A stretch of DNA of 64,000 nt from Enterococcus_K sp051713825 (GTDB lineage: Bacteria > Bacillota > Bacilli > Lactobacillales > Enterococcaceae), in NCBI RefSeq assembly GCF_051713825.1, contig NZ_JBIOQR010000001.1:2108001-2172000 (forward strand), given 5' to 3'. The first letter of the stretch is position 1. Every line of letters starts with the position of its first letter. The position numbers and the translations under genes are program-made. Below, piece after piece: positions 53,210 through 63,648 of the stretch. Under the pieces are notes generated by a model. That model made no database searches, had not been told where the DNA came from, and worked only from the letters and a program-made list of their open reading frames with translations.

Positions 53210-53282
53210 TGGAGCCTAGCGGGATCGAACCGCTGACCTCCTGCGTGCAAAGCAGGCGCTCTCCCAGCTGAGCTAAGGCCCC
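53210..53282 (-). tRNA. tRNA-Ala (TGC) in the 16S-23S spacer
   Basis: 73 bases; anticodon loop TTTGCAC; G3-U70 identity pair present. Spacer tRNA-Ala is usual in enterococci. Confidence 0.95.
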
Positions 53283-53360
53283 ATTATAACGATTTGAGAG
53301 TAAACCTCTCAAAACTGAACAAAGTGTTGATAAACCGTGTAGTTTCCGTAATATTCCTTA

Positions 53361-54920
<1,560 letters not shown>

Positions 54921-55086
54921 AAAAGTTAGAACAATCATAAGATTGTTAAGCTCAATTTGTTTGCTAGCATATTGCTTGCTTGTTAAATGTTTGTGACTTG
55001 ACTAATCAAGTACACACTACACATTTGGTTTGTCTTACTTTGTTCAGTTTTCAAAGGTCTACAATTGCTGTTTCAGCAACTTTTAT

Positions 55087-55115
55087 ATCATATCAGTTGA
55101 GTAGTCAAATGTCAA
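55087..55115 (-). promoter_or_regulatory. rRNA promoter P2 (nearest 16S)
   Basis: TTGACA (55110-55115) and TATGAT (55087-55092) with a 17-base spacer. Confidence 0.8.
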
Positions 55116-55185
55116 CCTCTTTTTTATAAAAGTTTTTAACTTCTTTTTTTCAAATCAGTTAATCGCTTGTTTCAGCAACTTAATT

Positions 55186-55214
55186 AGAATATCAGCTCGG
55201 CTGTTATTTGTCAA
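55186..55214 (-). promoter_or_regulatory. rRNA promoter P1
   Basis: TTGACA (55209-55214) and TATTCT (55186-55191), 17-base spacer. Both P1 and P2 are followed by AAGTTGCTGAAACA, so one arose from the other. Confidence 0.75.
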
Positions 55215-55282
55215 CAACTTTTTAAACAATTTCCATTGATTTATCAACTGTTATTCTGCCGTCTCTCTCGAGCGACTTTGTT

Positions 55283-55311
55283 ATTCTATCATTATATTTT
55301 ATAAGAGTCAA
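55283..55311 (-). promoter_or_regulatory. rRNA promoter, third tandem copy
   Basis: TTGACT (55306-55311) and TAGAAT (55283-55288), 17-base spacer, about 97 bases upstream of P1. The rest of 55312-55529 holds nothing I can name. Confidence 0.6.
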
Positions 55312-55529
55312 CAAAAAATCTAAAACTTTTTTTCAACAAACATAAAAGGAAATAACGACTCGAACAAATACTAATATAGCAATACCTACAGAAAAAATCA
55401 ACTATAAATAGCAAGTTTTCCAAACTTTTCTTAAACACGAATTTTATCCGAAAAAACAGTGGCATCTCTCGTTTTTTAAGCATTTTCTCCTATCATTTCA
55501 TTCCTTTATGCGCCCAACGTTCGCTGCCT

Positions 55530-55568
55530 AAAAAAAAAAGACTCTCTAAACATAGTTTAGGAGTCCTT
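55530..55568 (-). terminator. Terminator of the etaRS operon
   Basis: Minus-strand GACTCCTAAAC pairs with GTTTAGAGAGTC, followed by nine T's. Confidence 0.8.
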
Positions 55569-55584
55569 TTCTACAAATAAAAAT

Positions 55585-57090
55585 TTATTTTTCTTTCACA
55601 ATCGGGATGAAAATACGGAAAATCGTTCCTCGATTCAAGGCACTTTCAGCAACGACTCTTCCTTTATAACTTTCAACCAATTGTTTCGCGATTGATAAAC
55701 CTAGCCCGTTTCCACCTTTATTTCTAGCTCTTGCCTTATCAACACGATAAAACCGATTAAAGATCTTCTTCAAATCTGTCTCAGAAATCCCTTCACCAAA
55801 ATCCTGAATCGCAATTTCAAACTCATTGCGCGAAGCAGAAATTGAAATATGAACTTCTTGTCTCTTCGTTGAGTACTTAACCGCGTTGTCTAATATGATA
55901 ATGATAATCTGTTCAAAATGGTTTCTAAAAATTCCCACCTTGATTTCTTTTGAAAGATCATCATCTAAAGTAAACACAAAGTCAGGATATAAAATCTTAA
56001 AATTGTTATAGACTTGATAGACGACTTCCTTTGCATTCGTGACCTCATTAGCATAATGTACATCAACCTGATCTGCCCTCGACAAATCAAGCATTTCTTG
56101 AACCAAACTTTTCATTCGACTAATCTCTTGCATACTTGCATTTAATGACTCATCTAAGACTTCAGGATCATCTTTCCCCCAACGATTTAGCAAACTCAAA
56201 TGCCCTTCAATAATAGCGACAGGTGTTCTAAGCTCATGGGAGACATCTTCAACAAATTGTTCTTGCTGCTCAATGTAGAATCTCATACGATCAAGCATTT
56301 CATTGAAGATTTCTGATAAGTCAGCTAGCTCATCATTGGTTTTTATCTCTTTCATGTGTATATCAGATTGCGGATCTTTTCTGATTGTATCCATGGTATC
56401 TCTCAATTCTTTTAGCGGTTTTAAAAAATAAGACGATAGGAAAAACCCTAATACGCTACTTAAAATTAAGGAAACAATCTCTAGAACAATCAAGGTTAAT
56501 AGAAGTTTATTTTTAATCTCATAAAATGAGGTCAACTCATAAAACGTCTGGGCATAACCAATTTTCTCTCTTGTGCCTTTTGAATAAATCACTTCAATCG
56601 ATAAAAACCCGACTTTACCATCCAAGGTAATAATCGTTGGCGACTTCCTTGTCTCTTGAAACAGCTTCTGCTTTCGGTTTTGCGTTTCAAAAATAAGTTC
56701 TTCGTCAAGATTGTAGACATACAAGTTTAACCCTTCTTGACCTAATTCTGAGATAAACGGATCAATTTGCATGAGAACGCCTTCGATGCTTGTGGTTTTT
56801 TCGTACTGCTGACCATCTGAAAAAGAAGCATTTGATAAATTCTTATAGGCATCTGTAATGGTTAACTCTTTGTCAGAATTCGCTAACCGAGAGACTACCT
56901 CTGCTGTTGTTTTCTCAAGGTTCCCTCGTTCTTTTGCAACAATCAAATTGACCGATGATTTATAGGTGATGACGGCAAAAATAGTGAATACTACGAATAT
57001 AAAGAAAGAACTAGCCAAGGCCCACTTGATAGTCAAAGAAGGCCCCTTTAGTTCTCTTTTTTCCGCGCTTTTCAATTTTTGGGTTTTCAC
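55585..57090 (-). CDS. etaS: Sensor histidine kinase (EtaS/LisK-type)
   Basis: 501 residues. Membrane helices at about 23-45 and 195-220 flank an outside sensor domain; a HAMP segment follows (SSYFLKPLKELRDTM), then the H box VEDVSHELRTPVAIIEGH, N box IIILDNAVKYS and G boxes DFGEGIS, GGNGLGLSIAKQL. The start is GTG at 57090, overlapping the response-regulator stop by four bases (GTGA). In E. faecalis the pair beside gnd, pyk and pfkA is EtaRS, a LisRK relative linked to stress and virulence; the symbol rests on that order and similarity. Confidence 0.85.
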   Translation of the reverse strand: MKTQKLKSAEKRELKGPSLTIKWALASSFFIFVVFTIFAVITYKSSVNLIVAKERGNLEKTTAEVVSRLANSDKELTITDAYKNLSNASFSDGQQYEKTTSIEGVLMQIDPFISELGQEGLNLYVYNLDEELIFETQNRKQKLFQETRKSPTIITLDGKVGFLSIEVIYSKGTREKIGYAQTFYELTSFYEIKNKLLLTLIVLEIVSLILSSVLGFFLSSYFLKPLKELRDTMDTIRKDPQSDIHMKEIKTNDELADLSEIFNEMLDRMRFYIEQQEQFVEDVSHELRTPVAIIEGHLSLLNRWGKDDPEVLDESLNASMQEISRMKSLVQEMLDLSRADQVDVHYANEVTNAKEVVYQVYNNFKILYPDFVFTLDDDLSKEIKVGIFRNHFEQIIIIILDNAVKYSTKRQEVHISISASRNEFEIAIQDFGEGISETDLKKIFNRFYRVDKARARNKGGNGLGLSIAKQLVESYKGRVVAESALNRGTIFRIFIPIVKEK

Positions 57091-57773
57091 GAGCGCATCA
57101 CATAACCTGTTCCACGGACGGTTTGAATATAACTTTCCTCTCCTGAAACATCGATTTTATTACGTAGATAACGAATATAAACATCTACTACGTTTGTTTC
57201 AACTTCTGTTTCATAACCCCAGACTTTATTCAGTAAAACGTCGCGGGCTAAGACCACATTTACGTTTTCCATCAACGTTAGTAACAGTTCGTACTCGCGC
57301 TTCGTTAATTCGATTACTTCACTATCTCTTCTTACGACACGATTTTCTTTTTCAATCGTTAAATCGCGATAAGTGATAGTTGTTTGTTTGGCAACATTTT
57401 TGTCACCTTCAATATCAATTCGACGTAATAATGCACGCAAACGAGCAAGTAGTTCTTCAATCGCAAAAGGTTTTACGATATAGTCATCGGCGCCATGGTC
57501 CAAACCAGATACCCGGTCAATCACAGAATCTCTAGCCGTCATCATTATAATTGGCGTATTCTTCACCTGACGTATACGACGGCATACTTCTAAGCCGTTT
57601 AACTCTGGTAACATCAAGTCTAAAAGAATGGCATCCCACTCACTATTAAGCGCAGCTTCAAGCCCCGTGCGTCCATTATAATGAACTTCTGTATTGTAAC
57701 CTTCATGCTTCAACTCTAATTCAACAAAACGGGCTAAGTTCTTTTCATCCTCAATGATTAGAATATTACTCAT
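57087..57773 (-). CDS. etaR: OmpR/PhoB-family response regulator (EtaR/LisR-type)
   Basis: 228 residues. Receiver domain with phospho-acceptor Asp52 (AILLDLMLPELNG), acidic pocket IIEDEKN and Lys in DDYIVKPFAIEEL; C-terminal winged helix (REYELLLTLMENVNVVLARDVLLNKVWGYE, VDVYIRYLRNKID). It is translationally coupled to the kinase gene. It directly follows gnd on the strand but is separated by a terminator. Confidence 0.9.
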   Translation of the reverse strand: MSNILIIEDEKNLARFVELELKHEGYNTEVHYNGRTGLEAALNSEWDAILLDLMLPELNGLEVCRRIRQVKNTPIIMMTARDSVIDRVSGLDHGADDYIVKPFAIEELLARLRALLRRIDIEGDKNVAKQTTITYRDLTIEKENRVVRRDSEVIELTKREYELLLTLMENVNVVLARDVLLNKVWGYETEVETNVVDVYIRYLRNKIDVSGEESYIQTVRGTGYVMRS

Positions 57774-57867
57774 TTATGCTTTATCCTTTCTCTTCTCAAG
57801 CTTTTTCGAAACCACATCATTATAACGGTTATTCCACAAAAAATCTATAGTGTTTTTATAACCTTGC

Positions 57868-57915
57868 AAAATAAAGACTGAGACCCAACTGAAAGAGTTG
57901 AGCCTCAGTCTTTCA
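57868..57915 (-). terminator. Terminator of gnd
   Basis: AAAGACTGAGGCTCAACT pairs with AGTTGGGTCTCAGTCTTT on the minus strand, followed by ATTTTG. Confidence 0.75.
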
Positions 57916-57947
57916 ATCCGAAAAAATCGACGGTTCTTATTTACTTA

Positions 57948-59366
57948 TTATTCCTCATGGTACCAAGAGTAATGGAAGATTCCTTCTTTATCTACGCGTT
58001 CATACGTATGCGCTCCGAAGTAATCTCGTTGCGCCTGGATTAAGTTAGCTGGTAATCTTTCTGAACGATAAGAATCAAAGTAAGCAATTGCTGATGAGAA
58101 GGTTGGCACTGGCACACCTGCTTGAACAGCTAAAGCAACTACTTCACGTACTGCTTGTTGGTATTTTCTAGTAATTTCCATAAAGTAATCATCAAGTAAT
58201 AGATTTTCAATATCAGGTTCTTTATCATATGCATCCGTAATCTTTTGTAAGAAGCCGGCGCGGATGATACAACCTGCACGCCAAATTTTCGCAATTTCCC
58301 CAAATGGTAAATCCCAGTCATATTCTTTTGAAGCAACACGTAATTGAGCAAACCCTTGCGCGTAACTCATAATTTTGCTGAAGTATAACGCTTCACGGAT
58401 TTTTTCGATAAACTCTTTTTTATCTCCTGTAAAAGTAAAAGTTGGTTTTGGCAAGACTTTACTTGCTGCCACACGTTCTTCTTTGTACGCTGAAATATAA
58501 CGAGCAAAGACAGACTCCGTAATCAACGGCAATGGTACACCTAAGTCAAGTGCACTTTGGCTTGTCCATTTCCCTGTTCCTTTGTTACCTGCTGCATCTA
58601 GGATCACGTCGACAATTGGTTTCCCTGTTCCTTCATCGTCTTTACGTGTAAGAATGTCTGCGGTAATTTCAATTAGGTAACTATCTAATTCGCCTTCATT
58701 CCATTCTTTGAAGATATCTGCCATTTCATCCACTGAAACGCCTAAAATGTTTTGCATTAAATCATAAGATTCAGCAATTAACTGCATGTCGCCATATTCA
58801 ATTCCATTATGAACCATTTTTACATAGTGACCTGCCCCATTAGGACCAATGTATGTAACACATGGCGTGCCGTCTTCAGCTTTAGCAGAGATTTGTTCTA
58901 AAATAGGTGCCACAAGCTCATACGCTTCTTTTTGGCCACCAGGCATGATTGAAGGGCCTTTTAACGCGCCCTCTTCTCCACCAGAAACACCTGTTCCGAT
59001 AAAGTTAATTCCAGAGTCAGCTAACATCTCGTTTCTGCGAATCGTATCTTGGAAGAAGGTATTCCCACCATCAATCAAAATATCTCCCTTATCTAAATGA
59101 GGAAGTAAATCTTGAATGGTTGCATCTGTCGCGGCTCCCGCTTTAACCATTAATAAAATACGACGTGGTTTTTCAATAGAGGCAACAAATTCTTCCACCG
59201 TAAAAGTTGCCTTAAAATTTTTGTCTGGATGCTCATTCACCACTTCTTCTGTTTTTGATCCTGTACGGTTAAACAAGGCTACTGAGTATCCACGGCTTTC
59301 AATATTTAGTGCTAGGTTTTTCCCCATTACGGCCATACCGACAACACCGATTTGTTGTTTTGTCAT
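57948..59366 (-). CDS. gnd: 6-phosphogluconate dehydrogenase (decarboxylating)
   Basis: It converts 6-phosphogluconate to ribulose-5-phosphate and CO2 with NAD(P). 472 residues, the standard length. Nucleotide loop GVVGMAVMGKNLALN, signature FIGTGVSGGEEGALKGPSIMPGG, catalytic Lys in GHYVKMVHNGIEYGD, and the C-terminal YSWYHEE tail region are present. Cytosolic enzyme of the pentose phosphate pathway; monocistronic. Confidence 0.96.
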   Translation of the reverse strand: MTKQQIGVVGMAVMGKNLALNIESRGYSVALFNRTGSKTEEVVNEHPDKNFKATFTVEEFVASIEKPRRILLMVKAGAATDATIQDLLPHLDKGDILIDGGNTFFQDTIRRNEMLADSGINFIGTGVSGGEEGALKGPSIMPGGQKEAYELVAPILEQISAKAEDGTPCVTYIGPNGAGHYVKMVHNGIEYGDMQLIAESYDLMQNILGVSVDEMADIFKEWNEGELDSYLIEITADILTRKDDEGTGKPIVDVILDAAGNKGTGKWTSQSALDLGVPLPLITESVFARYISAYKEERVAASKVLPKPTFTFTGDKKEFIEKIREALYFSKIMSYAQGFAQLRVASKEYDWDLPFGEIAKIWRAGCIIRAGFLQKITDAYDKEPDIENLLLDDYFMEITRKYQQAVREVVALAVQAGVPVPTFSSAIAYFDSYRSERLPANLIQAQRDYFGAHTYERVDKEGIFHYSWYHEE

Positions 59367-59489
59367 TTGACTTCCTCCTACATCTTTGAGTTTCCTCTAT
59401 AATCTCTCTCATTATATCCTAATAGAAGGCGATTGAAAACAAAAGAGTCCATATTTAAGCGCTTCATTACTAATTTTTTACAAAATAAA

Positions 59490-59520
59490 CCCCAAGGCTC
59501 CATGGTTAGCCTTGGGGTTT
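59490..59520. terminator. Terminator of rpmF (bidirectional)
   Basis: CCCCAAGGCT (59490-59499) pairs with AGCCTTGGGG (59508-59517), with T's on the plus side and T-rich sequence on the minus side. Confidence 0.8.
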
Positions 59521-59545
59521 TACATTTTTTCTATATAAAAATGTA

Positions 59546-59725
59546 TTATGCTTCTTTAGTTGCAACGTCCTTACCATCATAGTAACCGCAGCTTGCGCAT
59601 ACGTGATGGCTTTTTTTCATTTCACCACAGTTTGGACATTCGTTCAAACCATTAATTGTTAATTTGTAGTGTGTACGACGTTTTGCTTTTTTTGCTTTTG
59701 ATGTTTTTCTAGCTGGTACTGCCAT
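59546..59725 (-). CDS. rpmF: Ribosomal protein bL32
   Basis: 59 residues of the large ribosomal subunit. MAVPARKTSKAKKAKRRTH is the canonical start, and the zinc ribbon CPNC...CASC keeps all four cysteines (the zinc-binding C+ form). It lies 60 bases after yceD, its usual partner. Confidence 0.96.
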   Translation of the reverse strand: MAVPARKTSKAKKAKRRTHYKLTINGLNECPNCGEMKKSHHVCASCGYYDGKDVATKEA

Positions 59726-59785
59726 ATCCTTGTTACACCTCCTTGTAAAAAGACTTGTATCACGAGGATACAATATATTCCAATC

Positions 59786-60340
59786 TTACTCGTTATCCTC
59801 TGCTTTAAAAAGCTCAGATAGTTTTGCAAGACGAGGATCAATTTCATTGCTGACCGCTTCTTTTCTTTGCGCATACTCTTCTTCAGAAATAACTTCCCAA
59901 CTCTCACCCTTAGGTAATTCGTCAGACTGCATCTCCTCATCCGTTAGCACTCGCATTGGAATTGTAAGCAACAGATTGTCTTCGATGGATTGCTGAAGAT
60001 CTAGCTGTGCTGTCTCCAACAAAAGAATTTCTTCTTCTGGAATCAACTCATCGCGACTTTGATACTGTTCTTCTGTCATGAACACTTCATCCACTTCAAA
60101 ATTCATTGGAAGCGCAACTGGCTCTAATGAGCGTGTCGAAGGAACAGTAATTGTTGTTTGGATATTGTAATGAACAAGATAGTCTCTTTTTGTGACCGTC
60201 ACAAGACCCTCTACCTGAACCGGAGCAACATCCATTATTAAATTGTCTCTCTTCATTAGCTCACTTTTTAAGTCAAGCGTCTCACTAAAATTCAGGGGTG
60301 TCTCTTGGTATTTTCTTAATTCCAATAAAGACCATTTCAT
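59786..60340 (-). CDS. yceD: YceD family protein (DUF177)
   Basis: 184 residues. The YceD blocks are visible (VEGLVTVTKRDYLVHYNIQTTITVPSTRSLEPVALP; LLETAQLDLQQSIEDNLLLTIPMRVL), and the family is linked to 23S rRNA accumulation and ribosome assembly. The ATG at 60340 follows AGAGGTG. Co-transcribed with rpmF from a consensus promoter. Confidence 0.9.
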   Translation of the reverse strand: MKWSLLELRKYQETPLNFSETLDLKSELMKRDNLIMDVAPVQVEGLVTVTKRDYLVHYNIQTTITVPSTRSLEPVALPMNFEVDEVFMTEEQYQSRDELIPEEEILLLETAQLDLQQSIEDNLLLTIPMRVLTDEEMQSDELPKGESWEVISEEEYAQRKEAVSNEIDPRLAKLSELFKAEDNE

Positions 60341-60369
60341 TTTTTCATCACCTCTAAGCAACAAAAGCT

Positions 60370-60398
60370 ATTATACAGGGCTAAGAAAGCTTTGTCAA
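60370..60398 (-). promoter_or_regulatory. Consensus promoter of yceD-rpmF
   Basis: TTGACA (60393-60398) and TATAAT (60370-60375) with a 17-base spacer, both boxes perfect. Confidence 0.9.
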
Positions 60399-60533
60399 TG
60401 AAATTTTCTTGACACCTTTTCATAGCATCCATTAGCTTTAGGCATTTTTTTATTTGATTAAAATGAATAAACAATACTGCTTGGACCAACGAACCATTCT
60501 ATCGAAGTTTCCTGATCTTTATGACTATTCCTA

Positions 60534-60585
60534 TCAGAAAAAAACAAAGCCTGCGACATTAGTCATTTGACTGCTGTCACAGGCT
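60534..60585 (-). terminator. Terminator of pyk
   Basis: AGCCTGTGACA pairs with TGTCGCAGGCT on the minus strand, followed by TTTG and a T-run. Confidence 0.8.
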
Positions 60586-60639
60586 CTAAATTGAGTCATG
60601 AAATAAAAGTTCTCTATTTCACACAAATTTATTTATGGC

Positions 60640-62406
60640 TTAAATAGCTGTTGTTTGGCCACGGTAGACAATCCCACGACGAGGATCTACAGTGATTAAT
60701 TCACCATCAGCGATGACAGTTGTTGCTTCAGATGCACCAACGATTACTGGAATATCTTTGGCAATTCCGACAACCGCTGCGTGAGAAGTTAATCCACCAT
60801 CTTCAACGATGATTGCTGAAGCTTTTTCGATTGCTGGCATATATTCTTTATCTGTTGTTGGAACAACTAAAATCATACCGTCTTTTGCATTTTTCACTGC
60901 TTCTTCAGCTGATTTAGCAACCACTGCGTTAGCCACGACTGTTTCAGAACCCACACCTTGTGCCTCTAAAAGTTTTGACCCAATCATTTGAATTTTCATT
61001 ACGTTTGTTGTTCCGCGTTCACCAACTGGAACACCGGCAGTGATGATGATTAAGTCTCCTTCAGAAGCAAAACCTAATTCAACTGCTTTGTTTGCAGCTA
61101 ATTCGAACATTTCATCTGTTGTTTGTGGTTTTTCAGTAACTGTTGGATAAACACCCCAGTTTAACATTAAACCACGACGAGTACGTTCGTCAAAAGTCAC
61201 AGCCAAGATATCAGCTTCTGGACGGTATTTAGAAATCATTTTAGCCGTATAACCAGATTCTGTTGCTGCAACAATTGTTTTAACGCCTAGGTTTTTTGCA
61301 GCGCGAGCTACTGACAAACCGATTGTTTCTGTTACGTCTGTTTTATCAAATTGGTTCACTTGGAAAGTGCCTAATTCTGATAAAGCTTGTTCTGATTCTT
61401 CGTCAATACGAGCCATAGTTGCTACAGCTTGTACTGGGTAAGCACCATTTGCAGACTCACCTGAAAGCATTGTCGCGTCTGTTCCATCAAACACGGCATT
61501 GGCAACGTCAGAAGCTTCCGCACGAGTTGGACGTGGGTTTTGTTGCATTGTTTCTAACATTTGAGTCGCAGTAATAACTGATTTACCTGCTAAGTTACAT
61601 TTTTTGATAATACGTTTTTGTGCTAATGGTACTAGTTCAGCAGCAATTTCCACACCCATGTCTCCACGAGCAACCATGATACCATCAGATACTTTGATGA
61701 TTTCATCGATGTTGTCAATTCCTTCTTGAGATTCAATTTTAGAAATAATTTGAACATGGTTCATATCTTTTTCTTCTAAAATTTCACGAATATCTAACAC
61801 ATCTTGTGCTTTACGAACAAAACTTGCAGCGATAAAGTCGATATCATTATCTAAACCAAAACGGATATCGTCTGCATCTTTTGCTGTAATTCCTGGCAAG
61901 CTGATTGAAACGCCTGGTGCATTAACCCCTTTACGAGAGCCTAAAAGACCAGCATTTTGAACTTCAGTAACCAATTCTTTTGTCGCTTCGTCTTTTTCGA
62001 TAATTTTCATATCGATTAAGCCGTCATCAAACAGTACGTGTCCACCTACATGAACATCGTTGAATAAACCTGGATAAGTTACAGCAATTTTTTCTTTAGA
62101 ACCTTCTAAAGTGTCGTCCATAGAAATGCGAACTACATCGCCAATTGAGAATTCAATTTTGCCATTTTCAGTCCCTTGAACGGTCGTGCGGATTTCTGCT
62201 CCTTTTGTATCTAACAAAATAGCGACACCTTGGCCTACTTGTTTTTCAGCTTCACGAACCATAGTCATACGTGATAATTGTTCTTCATGATCACCATGCG
62301 AGAAGTTAAAACGGAAAACATTCGCCCCAGCTTTAATTAATTCTGCAATAAGTTCGACACTGTTACTGGCTGGTCCTAATGTACTTACGATCTTGGTTTT
62401 TTTCAT
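60640..62406 (-). CDS. pyk: Pyruvate kinase
   Basis: It makes pyruvate and ATP from phosphoenolpyruvate and ADP. 588 residues, with the extra C-terminal PEP-utiliser domain of Gram-positive enzymes (GGLTSHAAVVGIAKDIPVIVGA). MKKTKIVSTLGPAS, FRFNFSHGDHEE, the catalytic signature IISKIESQEG and MVARGDMGVE are intact. It lies 109 bases after pfkA, on the same transcript or nearly so. Confidence 0.97.
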   Translation of the reverse strand: MKKTKIVSTLGPASNSVELIAELIKAGANVFRFNFSHGDHEEQLSRMTMVREAEKQVGQGVAILLDTKGAEIRTTVQGTENGKIEFSIGDVVRISMDDTLEGSKEKIAVTYPGLFNDVHVGGHVLFDDGLIDMKIIEKDEATKELVTEVQNAGLLGSRKGVNAPGVSISLPGITAKDADDIRFGLDNDIDFIAASFVRKAQDVLDIREILEEKDMNHVQIISKIESQEGIDNIDEIIKVSDGIMVARGDMGVEIAAELVPLAQKRIIKKCNLAGKSVITATQMLETMQQNPRPTRAEASDVANAVFDGTDATMLSGESANGAYPVQAVATMARIDEESEQALSELGTFQVNQFDKTDVTETIGLSVARAAKNLGVKTIVAATESGYTAKMISKYRPEADILAVTFDERTRRGLMLNWGVYPTVTEKPQTTDEMFELAANKAVELGFASEGDLIIITAGVPVGERGTTNVMKIQMIGSKLLEAQGVGSETVVANAVVAKSAEEAVKNAKDGMILVVPTTDKEYMPAIEKASAIIVEDGGLTSHAAVVGIAKDIPVIVGASEATTVIADGELITVDPRRGIVYRGQTTAI

Positions 62407-62515
62407 TACTAAACGCTCCTACTGTTTTATTTGTTTATTAATAGCCGTTAAGCTTAATAATCCATGCGAACAAATGGCAAGCTTTGACTTACCACCTTTT
62501 TGATAGTTTTGCCTT

Positions 62516-63478
62516 TTAAAATGAAAGATGTTGATTTAATTCGTGTAAAGATAAATCCGGTTTGTGACGATTGTTTTCTAATGTATCAATGATGTCTGCT
62601 GCAACGACCTTGTTGTCTTCCATCCCAATACATAATCCGCCTTTACCTTGCATTAATAAATCGACAGCATATGATCCAAACTTACTTGCTAAAACACGGT
62701 CGCGTGCGCTTGGTGAACCACCACGAACAACGTGACCTAAAATAGACACACGTGTATGGAAATCGCCATATTCAGACAATTGATCTGCAAATTCGTTTCC
62801 GCCCATCACGCCTTCAGCTAAAATGATTAGGCAATGTTTTTTCCCACGGTCACGTCCGTCTTGAATCCGTTTGGCAACAACGGCCATATCAAAGTCGTGT
62901 TCAGGGATGATAATCTCATCTGCTCCCCCGGCAACACCTGACCATAAAGCGATATCGCCAGCATTACGTCCCATTACTTCAATAACGAAAGTTCTCACAT
63001 GAGAAGTTGCTGTGTCACGAATTCGGTCAATTGATTCTAAAACTGTATTAATTGCTGTATCAAAACCGATTGTAAAATCAGTTCCTGGAATATCATTATC
63101 AATCGTTCCTGGAACGCCGACAGCTGGAAATCCACGTTTGGTTAGTGCCATAGCGCCATGGTAAGAACCATCTCCACCAATGACTACTAAACCTTCAATA
63201 CCAAATTTTTTCAACTGTTCAATTCCTTTAAGTTGTCCTTCTTCTGTCGCAAATTCTGGGTAGCGGGCAGAGTATAAGAATGTTCCCCCACGTTGAATCT
63301 TGTCACCCACATCTGCTACATCAAGACGACGAATATCTCCGGCAACCAACCCAGCATACCCGTAATTGATTCCGTAAACCTCTAAACCTTCATAAATTCC
63401 TTTGCGAACCACTGCACGAATGGCTGCATTCATACCAGGAGCGTCACCGCCACTAGTTAAAATACCGATGCGTTTCAT
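62516..63478 (-). CDS. pfkA: ATP-dependent 6-phosphofructokinase
   Basis: 320 residues, usual length. MKRIGILTSGGDAPGMNAAIR, GGDGSYHGA, PGTIDNDIPGTDFTIGFDTA with the catalytic Asp, and VRGGSPSARDRVLA are all present. The ATG at 63478 gives the canonical start, with GAGGTGA upstream; an ATG three codons earlier lies too close to that site. Controls entry of hexose phosphates into glycolysis. Confidence 0.97.
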   Translation of the reverse strand: MKRIGILTSGGDAPGMNAAIRAVVRKGIYEGLEVYGINYGYAGLVAGDIRRLDVADVGDKIQRGGTFLYSARYPEFATEEGQLKGIEQLKKFGIEGLVVIGGDGSYHGAMALTKRGFPAVGVPGTIDNDIPGTDFTIGFDTAINTVLESIDRIRDTATSHVRTFVIEVMGRNAGDIALWSGVAGGADEIIIPEHDFDMAVVAKRIQDGRDRGKKHCLIILAEGVMGGNEFADQLSEYGDFHTRVSILGHVVRGGSPSARDRVLASKFGSYAVDLLMQGKGGLCIGMEDNKVVAADIIDTLENNRHKPDLSLHELNQHLSF

Positions 63479-63619
63479 CTCAATCATTCACCTCATTAAT
63501 ATACTTTTTTTCTAAGCAAAATACTTAGATAAAACCTTATTTTAACACTAACCACGACATGTATTTTACCATTAAAACAGCAAAATGTCTTGGGAAATAA
63601 ATAAAAAAATGAAAAATAT

Positions 63620-63633
63620 TGAAAACGCGTAGT
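63620..63633. promoter_or_regulatory. cre-like site between dnaE and pfkA
   Basis: TGAAAACGCGTAGT matches the CcpA consensus except at two positions. CcpA activation of pfk-pyk is known in lactic acid bacteria. A possible -35/-10 pair (AAGACA, 17 bases, TAAAAT on the minus strand) lies downstream at about 63551-63580. Confidence 0.4.
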
Positions 63634-63648
63634 AAATTTTACCGTAAA

